This document shows, piece by piece, positions 22,986 to 35,215 of a stretch of DNA of 64,000 nt. The translations under genes were made by a program, and so were the position numbers. This DNA comes from Limnephilus marmoratus. Its lineage: Eukaryota > Arthropoda > Insecta > Trichoptera > Limnephilidae. The stretch spans positions 13,783,721 through 13,847,720 of the forward strand of contig OU862928.1 in the NCBI GenBank assembly GCA_917880885.1, given 5' to 3'. The notes beneath the pieces are model-generated. The model was not told the origin of the DNA. It did no database searches and worked only from the letters and a program-made list of their open reading frames with translations. Numbering within the stretch: position 1 is the stretch's first letter; each line of letters begins with the position of its first letter.

Positions 22986-25303
22986 AGTGAAATCCTGTCA
23001 CAAGTATTTTATTTTATTTATTTATTTATACTGGGTTTTACAGATGCTTACACTTACGAGAACTATACAGTTATAAAACTCAGTTATTTCACAATTATAA
23101 AAATCTACAATTACATTCAATTAAATTCAGATACATACAATTACAAAAACAAAAACATCACAAATAAAAATACAGAATTATACACAAGGTCACTCGAGTA
23201 ATACATTAAATGAGTGGTAAGAGACATGAAATACGCGAGGCATGCATAGAGAGACAATTCACAAAATATAATTAGTTAGTTATTTTTTTTATCAGCGCCA
23301 GAACTTTTTTTTTGAACCCGTACAAATTATCAACAAAAATATCCACTTCAGCACACTCTATCTTGTTATATAGTCGACACATCTGGGTCAGAGGGCTAAA
23401 GTATGCGATATTATTTTTAAATATATTCATGTGAAAAATGTTATGGCGTCTTAAACAATGGGAATTGGGGACATTTTTTATTTCAATACTGCTAAGACAT
23501 AATGTAGTATCAAGATGGCCGTGAATAACTTTATGTAAACATATTAAATCAGTCAATTGCCTTCTAGTTTTAAGTGTATCAATCTTGAAATAATCACGAC
23601 GTACGTCGTATGATCTGAGATGGTCATGTAGTCCACATTTGAAGGATAACATTCTAAGTAAGTTTTTTGAACTGATTCTGCAATGTTTTCATATTTGCAG
23701 TAATGTGGATTCCAGATAGTGCTTCCATATTCAAGTTTACTTCTAATTAAGGCATTGTAAAAAGTAAGAATTGATTGAGGATCTTTGAAAGGTTTACATA
23801 TTTTGTGAATAAATCCCATCATTTTTAATGATTTGCACTTAATGTCGTTAATATTTACATCAAATATGAATTTAGAATTAAGAGTGATTCCTAGATCCCT
23901 TATTGAAGACACTTTTTTGAGAATTATATTATTGATAACATAAGAAAACTCCTTTATAATTCTATTTCTAGTGAAATTGAAAATGTAACATTTATCAACA
24001 TTTAAGTGCATATCATTGACAGTACACCAGTTATTGAGTGTGTCGAGGTCATTTTGGAGCAGTTGATGATCGGAAACAGACTTAATTTATGAAAAATTTT
24101 AAGATCATCAGCGAAAAAAGCATAATCACAGTTTAATTTCGAGCCAAGGTCGTTTATGAATATAAGAAAAAGCGGGGGGCCAAGATTCGAACCCTGTGGT
24201 ACACCAGAAGTTACAACAATAGGGGAAGATTTGTATCCCTTAATAAGAACAAATTGAGTTCTTTTATACAAATATGATTTTACCCAGGGTAATAGGTTTC
24301 CATGTATTCCAATTTGTTCAAGTTTTTTTTAGTAAGATGGAGTGGTTAACTTTATCAAAAGCTTTTTGGAAATCAGTATAAATTGTATCTACTAGTAATC
24401 TTTCATTAAAAGAATTACACACATAATTACAAAATTCCAAGAGATTTGAGTTGATTGATCTTTGAGGAACAAACCCATGTTGCCTAGGCAGAAAAGGGGC
24501 TTAAAATGTGAAAAAATATTTTTATTTATCAGAGATTCAAAAACCTTAGCAAAACAGGATAATATACTGATTGGTCTATAATTTTTTTATTAAAGATTGG
24601 TCTCCCGATTTTAATACTGGTACCACATTTGCTTCTTTCCACAGATCAGGAAAAGTTCCCGTGGTTAGGAATACATTAAAAATGATAAAAAGCGGTAAAC
24701 ATAAAGAGTCTGCAAAGCAATTGACAAAGAAAGGAGGAATATTATCAGGACCTGGACCCTTATTGGAATCTATTTTACTCAAAAAACATTTTATTTCATC
24801 TGCACTAATATGTATTTTACCCAAATATCTTTGATTGTGTTCAGTTGTTTGGCATTGAATATTTAGAAGATGTTTCCGACTTGGTATAAACGGATAAAAA
24901 ATATTTAGAGAATATGATTGCTATGTGTTCACCGTCATTTGCGGAAATATCGCCAAGATGCATTACTTTAGGAAAACAATTAGTTTTTCGTAATGATTTT
25001 GAGTATGACCAGAACACCTTTATGTTATCTTGCAGACCACTTTCGACAGAGTTGATGTATGATTTATAATATTCGCTTTGAATTTTTTTTGTAAGTTTCC
25101 TTAAATAAGAGAATTCTCTATAATCTACCTCGTTACCATGTTTTTTTACCTAAAGTCTAACTTTGTTTTTATTTTAAAGAAGTGCAATCAATTGCTGATT
25201 AAACCAGACAGGATATTGATTTTTAGTTGTCAATTATTTCCCACAATTTTTCATAAAATAAAGTGTGATCCTGATATGATAAAGTGAAATCCTGTCACAA
25301 GTA
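22986..25303 (-). mobile_element. Jockey-like LINE with a perfect 21-bp target duplication
   Basis: AGTGAAATCCTGTCACAAGTA is present exactly at 22986-23006 and 25283-25303. Between them is a minus-strand LINE: linker (LRKLTKKIQSEYYKSYINSVE), MHLGDISANDGEH, GPGPDNIPP (24576-24824), SGVPQGSNLGPPLF and FADD (24002-24271), and the C-terminal domain (23272-24011). Its tail (TATAAATAAATAAATAAAAT on the minus strand) is at the low end, near 23007-23030. The element is 5'-truncated before the endonuclease and carries several frame breaks. The flawless duplication dates it as fairly recent. Confidence 0.92.
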
Positions 25304-25439
25304 GCAGTATAGTTTTAAGTCTCATTTCCCAAAATCTAATTTAAAAAAAAAATTACCATCCACGTAAAGTATTAATAGATAATTCCAGTTCGTAATTACG
25401 TTAGAGTCATTAAACTAATTGTTTTCGGAACTCTGAACA

Positions 25440-27700
25440 TACTTCGACTCCATTAACAGCTATCTCTCAAATACAGACTGGTCTTTTTTATCCGATAAAA
25501 CATTGATGAATCTATAGACCAACTTTATTTAAACTTTTCTAATACTATTGAATCCTATGTACCTTTTTATACACCGAGAAACTATACCTACCCGGTGTGG
25601 TTCTCACCAGAGCTTACTGCCTCTCTTCAGCAAAAAAAGAGTCAACACAAAAAATTAAAACACAGCAAATCCATAAGTGATTATATAATCTTTAGCGAAA
25701 CCAGGAAAAAATGTAAAGATCTTTCCAAAAAATGTTACAAAAAGTATATAACCTCTATCGAGGACACTGCCTTTAAATCCAAAAATCTTTGGAAATTTCT
25801 TAAAAAAATAAACAATGAAAACACAGAATACCCGCCAATAATGCAAATGAACGGAACCAGTGTAAACAATACACAGGACATTGTAAACCTTTTGTCGGAT
25901 TTCTTCAAAAATGTTTATGATGAAGAAACCCCAGATAACAAAATACCTGATTACAAATTTAGCAAGACTACACACTTAACGCATTGCCATATCACACAAA
26001 AACACTGCGAACAGAAATTACTTTCCTTAGACACTGACAAATCCACTGGCCCAGACAACATTCCACCAATATTCCTCAAAAAATGCTCTAATATATTATC
26101 TAAACCACTCACATTATTATTCAACCGTCTCTTGACCCTTGGAAACTTTCCAGACCGCTGGAAATCTAGCTTCATTACACCTATCTACAAAAAAGGAGAC
26201 GACACTAATATAGCCAATTATCGCCCCATTTGTATACAGTCAGTACTACCTAAGCTTTTTGAATCACTGGTCCTTGATGAAATCTATCCCAAATTAATAA
26301 AATTAATTGACCAAAAACAGCACGGTTTTATCAAAGGTAGATCTACCGCAACTAATTTAACAATATTTCAAAATTTCATAACACAATCTTTTGCAGAAAA
26401 TAAACAAGTCGACTGCATGTATACAGACTTTTCGAAGGCATTTGACAAAGTATCCCATAAACTACTAATCCAAAAACTATTAGCTCTAGGAATAAGGGAT
26501 AACATGCTAAAATGGTTTACTAGCTATTTATTAAATCGTAAACTGTTTGTGAAAATAAAATCATGGATGTCTAAAGCTTTCTGGGCTACTAGTGGCCTAC
26601 CACAAGGTGGTCACCTTGGCCCGGTTTTGTTCCTCATTTTCATCAATGATATAACCAATTGCTTCAACGATGTCGAGATATTGCTCTTTGCTGATGACAT
26701 CAAGCTATACAAGAAAATAACTGATGTAAATCATTGCCATATACTTCAGTCAAATATTAGTATGTTTAAAGATTGGTGCGTTCAAAATAATTTATTCTTA
26801 AATGTAGAAAAGTGAAAAACCTTGACTTTCTTCAGAAATAAAAATCCTGTTTTATTCGAATATTCCATCAATAACACAGCTTTAGAAAGAGTCACGGAAA
26901 TGAGAGATCTTGGAATTATTTTGGATGAAAAACTAAGTTTCGCCAATCATATCCACCAAATTGTAAACAAAGGTATGAAAACACTAGGCTTCGTACTAAG
27001 AAAACCAAAAACTTTAATTCCATACAAGTCATTAAATTATTATATGTATCTCTAGTTAGAAGTCTAATAGAATATAACTCGGTAGTTTGGTCTCCATCTT
27101 ACAAAATTCACATTTATGACACTGAGCGAATACAAAAAAAAAATTCTGCGTTTTATAAATTTTAAATTAAATATCCCACTAGAAGACTTGAAATATATAT
27201 TATTAAATGTTTTAAAAATACACACACTAGAAGACAGACGTAAAATAAACGACTTAACATTTTTTTTCAAAATACTTACTCTAAATTTGACTGTTGCGAA
27301 CTACTGCAACTCATAAACTTACGAATACCGACAGTAACTACACGACAAAATACACTTTTCTACTGTAGCATTCATAAGCGGAACTACATTGCCCACTCTC
27401 CGATACAACGATTTCACACTATGGGAAATCAGTACTTAGGTGATATTGACATATTTGACATAAACTTGGCGAAATTTGTTGATCTTTTAAAAAACTTATT
27501 ATTCCAAAACTATTTCTAAACCTATCTGTTTTTCTGAAAACCTATGAAATCGCTGTATTTTTGTATTTTTTATAACTTGTGTGCTTTTTATCAAATTTTA
27601 TTTTTATTATTCTGTATATGTTAAATAATCTGTCATGCATCATTTGTACTACCAAAATGTAAAAGCCCATTGGGCGTTAAATAAATAAATAAAAAAATAA
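25440..27700 (+). mobile_element. Jockey-like LINE, 5'-truncated
   Basis: A long frame (25595-26815) carries the linker, STGPDNIPP, NYRPICIQS, QHGFIKGRST, TDFSKAFDKVSH, SGLPQGGHLGPVLF and the catalytic FADD. A TGA at 26813-26815 interrupts; the same frame continues with DLGIILDEKLSFANH. The C-terminal part decays after 27055. The 3' end is a four-pair hairpin (GCCC, ATT, GGGC at 27665-27675) then GTTAAATAAATAAAT. The endonuclease is missing. Confidence 0.88.
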
Positions 27701-28202
27701 ATTATATCAAAGTCTAAGTCAATATACAATTTTAACAACAATCGAAAACTTTAATTCCATACAAGCCATTAAATTATTATGTGCACCTATCTCTAGTAAG
27801 AAGTCTAATGGAATATAACTCGGTAGTTTGGTCTCCATCTTACAAAATTCACTTTAATAACATTGAGCGAATACAAAAAAAGTTAACGTTTTATAAATTT
27901 TAAAATAAATATCCCATTAGAAGACTTAAAATATAATTTATTATTAAAAATTTTAAAAATACACATACTAGAAGACAAACGTAATAAAAACGACTTAACA
28001 TTTTTATTCAGAATACTTAACTCTTAAGTTGACTGTTGCGAACTCCTGCAACTCACAAACTTACAAATACCGACAGTAACTACACGAAAAAATACACTAT
28101 TTTATTGTAGCATTCATAGGCAGAACTACATTGCCCACTCTCCGATACAATGATTTCACACTATGGGAAATCAGTACTTAGGTGATGTTGACATATTTAA
28201 CA

Positions 28203-29228
28203 CTAGATTTTTCCCGCGGCTTCGCTCGCATGGTATAAGGGGTTTCCCACTGCACCTCCTCCATCTTCTCTCTCCCCACTACACCCCCCCCCATCAACCC
28301 CCCTTCCCCCACCCCCTCCACCCCCCTTCCCCCACTCCACTCCCCCCATCAACCAACCTCCCCCTCTCCCCCTCCACCAACCCCTCCCCCCACCCCTCAA
28401 CCCTCCACCTTATCACTCCACGCTCCACTCATTCATCAACCCCCCTCTCCCTCCCCTTCCTTCTCCACCTACCCCTCTACCACCCCATACCCCTCCCCAA
28501 TCTACCTCCCCCACCTTCCTCCACCCCTCCCCCTTCCCCTTCCTTCTCTCCCACCTCTCCCACCACACTCCGCCTCCTCCACCTTCCCTCTCTACACTCC
28601 ACTCTCCCCCTAAACCCCCTCCCCCTATCACTCCACCCAACCCTCCTCTCACCCCCACTCTCCTCCACATTCCCTCTCCCCACATCACTACCCCCATTAA
28701 CCCTCTTCCCCCACCCGTACCCCTCCTTTATCCATCTCCTTTCGCCTTCAATCCCTCCCCCCTCTCGCTCCCCTAACCTCCTCCCCTCCACCCTCTTCCC
28801 CCAGCCCTTTCCCCACCACCAACCACCTCCAAACACACCCTCCCCCTCCCCCCCTTCCCATTCCCCCTCTCACCTTTTGCTTTCTACACATTCATTCCCG
28901 ATACATTCAGTTTTCAAACTGCTCGCATGCCACCTATTATAATTTTATGCACAAATTTCATAATTCCAGAACTCAACGGTAGTTACAAAATAACGAATAA
29001 ATAAAATAATTATCAAATTTGGTGCAGTCGTTCGGGTTAATACGGGCGCATACATACATTTCGGTGATTCATTTTTAGGGATAGTTAATAAGTACGACGC
29101 CGACAAAGCAGTCTTTTTTTCTTTTTACCAATTATTAGGCAATTTTTAAAATCCATTCAGTAGTTTTTGCGTGAAAAAATAACAAACATACATCCAAACA
29201 AACTTTAGCCTTTATAATATTAGTAGGA
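28203..29228 (-). mobile_element. Non-autonomous Helitron
   Basis: On the minus strand the element starts TCCTACTAATATTATAAAGG at 29228 and ends GAAAAATCTAG at 28203, the TC start and CTRR end of Helitrons, inserted between A and T without duplication. The 3' end region (GCGAGCGAAGCCGCGGGAAA) is typical of insect Helitron-like families. The older LINE copy at 27445-27475 reads ACATAAACTTGG where this one is split, which supplies the empty site. It encodes no Rep/helicase. Most of the interior is a C-rich tract. Confidence 0.88.
28240..28870. repeat. G-depleted, C-rich tract of about 630 bp
   Basis: The plus strand consists almost only of C, T and A, with a handful of G residues, in irregular runs such as CCCCCCTTCCCCCACCCCCTC. 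It is not a regular tandem repeat. The long frame across it (28163-28942) is proline/serine/leucine-rich because of composition and is not a gene. The minus strand is the G-rich strand. It is cargo inside the Helitron. Confidence 0.85.
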
Positions 29229-29472
29229 TAAACTTAGCGAATTTTATTGATCTTGAAAAAACCTTATTCCCACACTATTCCTAAACATATCTGTATTTTT
29301 GTAAACCTATGAATCGCTGTAATTTTGTATTTTTATGACTTGTGTGCTTTTTTACCTACATTTTTTTATATTGTTTCTTTATCTATTTTAAAATCATCAA
29401 TCATGAATTAATTGTACTACTAAACAAGTAAAACCACTCTCAAGATAAATAAAAAATATAATTTATTTCTAG

Positions 29473-29679
29473 TCACTTGCGAACTGAAAACATCCGATTC
29501 TGTAAACTTCACGTGCAACGATTCTACCTCTTCACTCATACCTTGCTCAAATAAGATAGTCGATGGGAAAACCATTTACTTTACTTGCAAGCAAGGTTAC
29601 AGCCGCGTTGAAGGAAACAAAGGGGAGATGTTCTGCAGAGATGGCCATTGGAACGTACCCATACCTTCGTGCTCTCCAA
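29473..29679 (+). CDS. Array-type six-cysteine exon, diverged copy 1
   Basis: 207 bp, acceptor TTTATTTCTAG, donor GTAAGT, phase 1-1, no stop. It encodes the array module: ITCELKTS, NFTCNDSTSS, IPCSNK, YFTCKQGYSRVEG, then the variant NKGEMFCRDG and HWNVPIPSC. The NKGEM version is shared only with the exon at 47254, while the thirteen tandem exons have NQGIT. A LINE ends about 16 bp upstream of the acceptor. Its downstream intron resembles that after exon 3. Confidence 0.87.
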
Positions 29680-29844
29680 GTAAGTGAAATACTCAGTTCA
29701 ATCATTTTAAAAATAAGTACGTCATTTTGAATTCCTATTTTGTTTTCGTGAATGCGTAAATAGATGCAAGTCTTATTTGTTGAAAATAATTCACTTGCCG
29801 ACATCCGGTGGAGCTAAAACTCAGCAGATATAATTTTTTCATTT

Positions 29845-29975
29845 ATGATTACTGGGTTCTTACAGATGTTGTCATTTACGTGAGAAGAATCCAGTTATAA
29901 AAACTCAGTTAATACACAAATAGGTTAAAAATATCATAAACCAATCAGTCAAATTATAAGGTAGGGTTTGTAACG
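29845..29975 (-). mobile_element. LINE 3' untranslated fragment in host intron
   Basis: This stretch (TGATTACTGGGTTCTTACAG, ATCCAGTTATAAAAACTCAG) matches the 3' end of the minus-strand LINE at 23030-23110 and a longer piece at 47600-47990, which follows the exon at 47254. The same fragment in the same place after two exons means that exon and intron were duplicated together after the LINE inserted. Confidence 0.7.
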
Positions 29976-30229
29976 CCTCGATGCCCTGTGTATTTATTTT
30001 ATCCTTGGTGTATAAAGGGAAGTAATTAAGAACTCAGCTCCGAATTATAACATAAATTTGTATCTGTACACTTTTACAAAATATTATTATCTTTTTAAAC
30101 GACATACACCAGGCCTGTCACTCATAACCCTAAATTAGAAATGGCATAGTTTATTAAAACCTTGCGCACACACATTCGCGAACCCACTCTTACATCATCT
30201 TTCTCACTCTTCAAAACTCACAAAATATA

Positions 30230-32640
30230 TTATTTTTATTTTATTTTATTTTATTTGTGTACAAAAAAAATACAACATTACAGATATTTTATCTAATTAA
30301 TTGTAATAGTACCATTTTCACAGTGAGAATGTAGCGCCAAAAACCTTACAAACTCATTGAATTTTTCGAAGAATATGTCGAAATTTTTATCTAATATACT
30401 TAAATAGCGTATCGCTTTTCCCACGGGCGAATTCGGGTACAGATTTGTACGACTCGATCGGCAATATAATATGTTATGGCGACGTGCCCGAGAATGAGAC
30501 TCTGGTACAAATAAATTGATTTGCACCAGAATCTCACCGTTAGAGACGAGGCCATTGATTAATTGAAAGAAATATTTTAGCAACGCAAAACATCTACGAG
30601 TTTCTAGAGAATGGTAGTTAGTCATACCTAGAATAAATCTCGATGGATACAAATATGGATATGTTCCATAGAGGCGTAAAAATAAAAAAAACATATGAAT
30701 TTTTTATGTACTCTTTCAATGTTCAAAATATAGGATGCTTCATATGGGGCCCAGATAATACAATTCGACTCCAGTACACTTAGCACCAGTGCGCAGTGAG
30801 TTGTAAAGTAGCCTAATTGTTAGTGGGTTTTGAAATGATCATGAATAGAGAACTCCCAATTTTTTTATTTTTTTTTTATGAATAATGACCTTCTAACTTA
30901 AATAACTGCATTTTTATTTTTATTTTAAGAGTTAGTTTTAATAGTTAAAATAATTTTCAAAGTCTTAATTTTTCTAGACCCCCCGAAAACCACCGGAAAT
31001 ATGGTAAATCGTGTGACGTCATCACTGCTGAAAAATTAGTATAGGATTGGGCAATCAGCTGATTTACTGCCGCCATTTTGAAATCCGTTGTTCCGTTGTT
31101 CGAAGTATTCTCCCTAGAAGAAGCATTACTATTTTTTTTTGTGCAGTAGTTTTTCAATATTTTAAATAATAGAGATACCTCAATAAACACATCAACTAAA
31201 TCTCTATAAACAGTATGGAATAAAGAATAACATGAAATGTTGTTAATACCGATGGCTTTTGTCATACCTACATAATCAAAATTTCAATACAATGACTGGT
31301 GACGCGTGACGTCAGCACTAACCATTTCAATAATACCAACTTTACAGTGTGTTTTGACGAGAGGTTTAAAAATGCACTTTTTAATATTTTTTTAAGAACT
31401 CTATATTAAATATTATGAAATAAAACTTATATATTCAGAATCAGCGTTTATTGGTCTATATGAACATATTTTTTTAAAGCCATAATATTGTTCACTGGAG
31501 TTCCTTATTGCGAATGACAAAGCCCAGCAGTATATATTCTCTGTTGCATAAGTCATTTGTGTGCTGGTGGAATATCATTTTGCTGTCAAAAGTAACCCCT
31601 AGATCTTTTATTTGACTAAAGCGATGAAAAATGTTACCGTTAATTGCATATTCAAATATGATCATCTGTTTTGCCCTTGTGAAAGAGACTACATTGCATT
31701 TAGGTGCACTGAAGCTTAGACAGTTAAGTTTTGCCCAGTTTGCGACAGAGTTCACATCGATTTGTAGGAGGACACAGTCAGCGAGATTTTTTATTATGCG
31801 CTAGAGTCTTAGGTCATCGGCAAACAATAAATAAGAGGAATGAGTGATGATTGAGCCAATATCGTTGATGAACAACAAAAATAATAGCGGTCCAAGAATT
31901 GATCCTTGCGGCACTCCAGAAAAAACCAGGAATTCAGCAGAATGAGAACCCTTATAAAAAACGTATTGTTTGCGATTAGTGAAGTATGAAGCAAAAAGTA
32001 ATAAAAGTTTTTTGGAAAATCCAAACGTAGCTAATTTTTTTAATAGGACATCGATATCGACCTTGTCAAAGGTCTTTCAAGGTCAAAGTATGTAACACCT
32101 ACTTGGTTTCCTTGGTCGAGAGTTCTTGATAGTAAGTCGGAAATGCATAGTAGATTTGATGATACTGACATCTGGGGTCTAAACCCATGCTGACGATCGT
32201 CAAGAAGAGGTTTGACATGGCTGTACAAATGCCGATGAAGGATTTTTTCGAATATTTTCGCTACAGAGCAAAGAATTGCAACCGGCCGGTAGTTACGGAT
32301 ATCGCATTTATCACCCTTTTTATGTATCGGGGTTATTTTGGTAAGTTTCCATATGTTCAGAAAAGATCCAGTTTTTAAGCAAGTGTTAAAAAAATGACAC
32401 AATGGTAAAATAAAAAAGTCAGAACAACCTTTAAGAATGAACGTTGGTATGTTATCAGGACCCATTGAGTTGGGCTTACTCAGTGCAGATATTGTCGTCT
32501 TAACATCCTCCTCTGTGATTTGACTAAGTCGAACGGCTGACCTATTTAACGTTAACGTCGAGAGTTGGTTGTTTAGTATTATAGACGGATGAAAAGAATA
32601 CTGTAAAGCTGTATGCAATATCATCATACGTATTTAATGA
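30230..32640 (-). mobile_element. Jockey-like LINE, 5'-truncated and interrupted
   Basis: Reading on the minus strand: NSMGPDNIPT, NYRPVAILC, QHGFRPQMSV (32627-32040), then SGVPQGSILG-like text and FADD-like residues across breaks near 31800-32024, DLGVTFDSKM (31755-31492) and, after a gap, the C-terminal LRLYGTYPYLYPSRF and HSRARRHN (30694-30293). The 3' end is at the low side: hairpin TTTG, TACA, CAAA (30254-30265) and TAAAATAAAATAAAAT. The gap at about 30800-31490 is a separate insertion. Confidence 0.82.
30800..31490. other. Unclassified insertion of about 690 bp inside the LINE
   Basis: The LINE reading is lost between about 30795 and 31490 and continues on both sides. The inserted text has two TGACGTCA-type sites (GTGACGTCATCAC near 31012, GTGACGTCAGCAC near 31306) and a short GC-richer stretch (CAGCTGATTTACTGCCGCC). 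No clear inverted ends, tail or target duplication was found. The 102-codon frame on the minus strand (31265-30957) is not recognised. Confidence 0.45.
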
Positions 32641-35215
32641 CCAATGAGCTCCAAACACAACGAACACAGCAAACCTTCAACTAAAATAACGAAGAAAACA
32701 ATTAACTATGACAATCTTAACAAAACGATTAACTCCAAATCGTGGGACACACTCTATAACAAAACTAACATAGAGGAGGCCTGGAACTACTTCTCTACCT
32801 ACCTACAAGACATCCTTGTCCATAACACCAAAATCACCACAAACACCATTCCTAAAGCGATCAAACCTCTCAAACCCTGGATAAACCATACTATAATCAA
32901 CTGCATTCGGAAACGCAATTCCATATACAAAAAATGTGCCACAAACCCATATGATATCACACTCCATAATTTCTACAAAAGATACCGTAATATCTGCACA
33001 CAAGTCATTAGGAAAGCCAAAAATCTATATTACAACAAAAAAATTTCCGAATGCAACAATGACCCTAAAAAAATATGGAAAGTCCTCAAGGAAGCTACCA
33101 ATTCAAATAAAGCCACCGACACCTTAAACTCTCTCAATATCAAAGATATCACTGTAGACTTTACATCGAACCCAAACACAATTGTCAATTACATAAACCA
33201 GTACTTTACAAACATAGGTCCGGAACTAGCAAAAAAAATCCAAATAAATAACGATACGCTTGGTCCAAGTGACCACGCGACCAATGATGATTTCCCAACC
33301 CGCTTTGTTCTTAAAACGATTACAGAGAAAGAAGTTTCTATAGTAATAAACTCGCTCAAAAACTCTTCATCAACCGGCATTGATGAAATATCTAACAATG
33401 TTCTTAAAAAAATTGCCCCTGGTATACTTCAACCATTAACGCATCTACTTAATATTAGCATCCGCCAAGGGCGATTTCCCACCATTCTACAACAAGGTCT
33501 CATTATCCCTATTTTTAAAACTGGCTCCAAACTTGATATTAGTAATTATCGTCCTATTACGTTGCTAAATTCCCTCTCAAAAGTATTCGAAAAGATCGTC
33601 AATAATAGTCTCATGGAATATCTGGAAACTAATAACTTAATATCGCCGCGGCAATTTGGATTCAGAAAACATAAAAGCACCAATGATGCTATAGCCACGG
33701 TCACTGACCATATTTCTGGCCACCTGGATAAGGGCTTGAAATGTCTATCGGTATTTCTCGACCTATGTAAAGCATCTGATACAATCTCACACAGCAAATT
33801 AAAACGCAAAATGTTTAATATAGGTATTAGGAACACAGAATTAGGCCTCCTCTCCAGCTTCTTATCTGACAGATCCCAATGCGTTAAACTCAATACCACA
33901 AAGAGCCAGAATTTGCCCATTAGTTACGGGGTCCCTCAAGGCAGTGTTATAGGTCCAACGCTCTTCCTAATATATATTAACGAGTTATGCAACTTAGATA
34001 TCGATGCCACTATTGTCAGTTTCGCCGATGACACTGTCCTACTCTTCCAAGCAAAAGATTGGCTTACCGCATATTCCAAAGCGGAGGAAGGAATTCAACA
34101 GGTAAAATATTGGCTTGATTCGAACATATTAACTCTAAATGTACAGAAAACCAAATACTTACTGTCTAGTCTCACCAATATCCCAAAGTCAAACCTAGCC
34201 CCGCCATTAAAAATACACAAATGTAAAAATTCATCTCTAAACCGGAACTGTGACTGCCCATGCCTAGATCAAGTAAACATTATCAAATACTTAGGAGTAA
34301 CCTTCGATACACACCTGAATTGGAAGCAACATATACATAATACTACAAACAAAATCCGAAAATCTATATACTTTTTCAAACAAACACGCAATTTCCTTAA
34401 TCTAAAACTTTTAAAAACAGTATATTACTCATTGTGCCAATCTCACATCGAATACGGAATTCTAGCCTGGGGTAATGCATATTCCAATGCCCTTGATCCC
34501 ATCATGAAAGCACAAAAACTAATCATAAAAATAATTCTTAAAATGCCGCTTACTACCAGCACTGATACTATCTTCAATTCCTTCAACGTTATGGACATAA
34601 AACAGCTCTACTCAAGATCCATATTACTTAATTTACACAAAAACAACAAAACACCATACAAAGCTACACAAACAATACACAATACCCGAGCCAAAAACAA
34701 CGAACTTCTCCAAACTCCTTTTTTCAAAACCACCTTCGGGCAAAGACACTCTAAATAAATAGCTTGCAAACTATACAATGCACTACCAACTACGATCAGA
34801 CAAAGTGACTTCTTTACAAAATTCAAACAAGATATTAAAAAATGGATTATAAGTATTGGACGCCACACTATCACAAATATCTGTAAAATAAATCACACAT
34901 AGACAGAAATAACTATCCACATACAACCTAACGCGTATAAAATAAATGAAAATAACGGAATCCTGTCTAATTTAACCTATAAATAGATTAGGCAGAATTT
35001 ATTTCATTACTCCATCTCCAACATTTATAAAATAACTCTCTTTAAAAGATTTGTTTTAAACCTTTTTTTTTGAAACCCTTCTGTTTTAATTCTGTTCATA
35101 ATATGTATTTTACCTGAAATATCCTTGTAACTACTATATTCATTTATATACCTGTACGCCTGTCTCGACACAGGTATACCCTAGTGAGACAGGCATACAA
35201 ATAAAACCATTGTAA
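32641..35215 (+). mobile_element. CR1/Jockey-group LINE (group B), long reading frame
   Basis: A 704-codon frame (32644-34758) covers the linker and whole reverse transcriptase. Motifs: SSTGIDEISN, NYRPITLLN, FGFRKHKSTNDAI, FLDLCKASDTISH, YGVPQGSVIGPTLF and FADDT. The C-terminal part shows CNCPCLD-like cysteines, YLGVTFDTHLNWKQH, and NTRAKNN with TTFGQ. A TAA at 34756-34758 is a nonsense codon; the same frame runs on to 34902. The endonuclease is missing by 5' truncation. The 3' end carries a nine-pair hairpin. FLDLCKASD differs from the normal SKAFD, which may weaken catalysis. Confidence 0.9.
35158..35194 (+). other. 3'-terminal RNA hairpin of group B LINE, copy 1
   Basis: GCCTGTCTC (35158-35166) pairs perfectly with GAGACAGGC (35186-35194) around a 19-nt loop ending CTAGT. 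Four other group B copies in the window have a stem at the same place with different paired bases, so the structure and not the sequence is conserved. Confidence 0.75.

Larger units (their letters stand above)
27701..29455 (+). mobile_element. Second 3' copy of the same LINE, split by a Helitron
   Basis: From about 27745 the text repeats 27005-27480 with scattered differences (AAAACTTTAATTCCATACAA, TCGGTAGTTTGGTCTCCATC). It stops at 28202 and resumes at 29229, because a Helitron was inserted. Its 3' end, a degraded tail near 29440-29458, lies only about 16 bp before the acceptor of the host exon at 29473. Confidence 0.8.

Noticed and set aside
28163..28942. 260-codon proline/serine/leucine-rich open frame, with opposite-strand glycine/arginine-rich frames
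   Set aside because: It is an effect of the G-free tract inside the Helitron; no start context, splice signals or conserved pattern.
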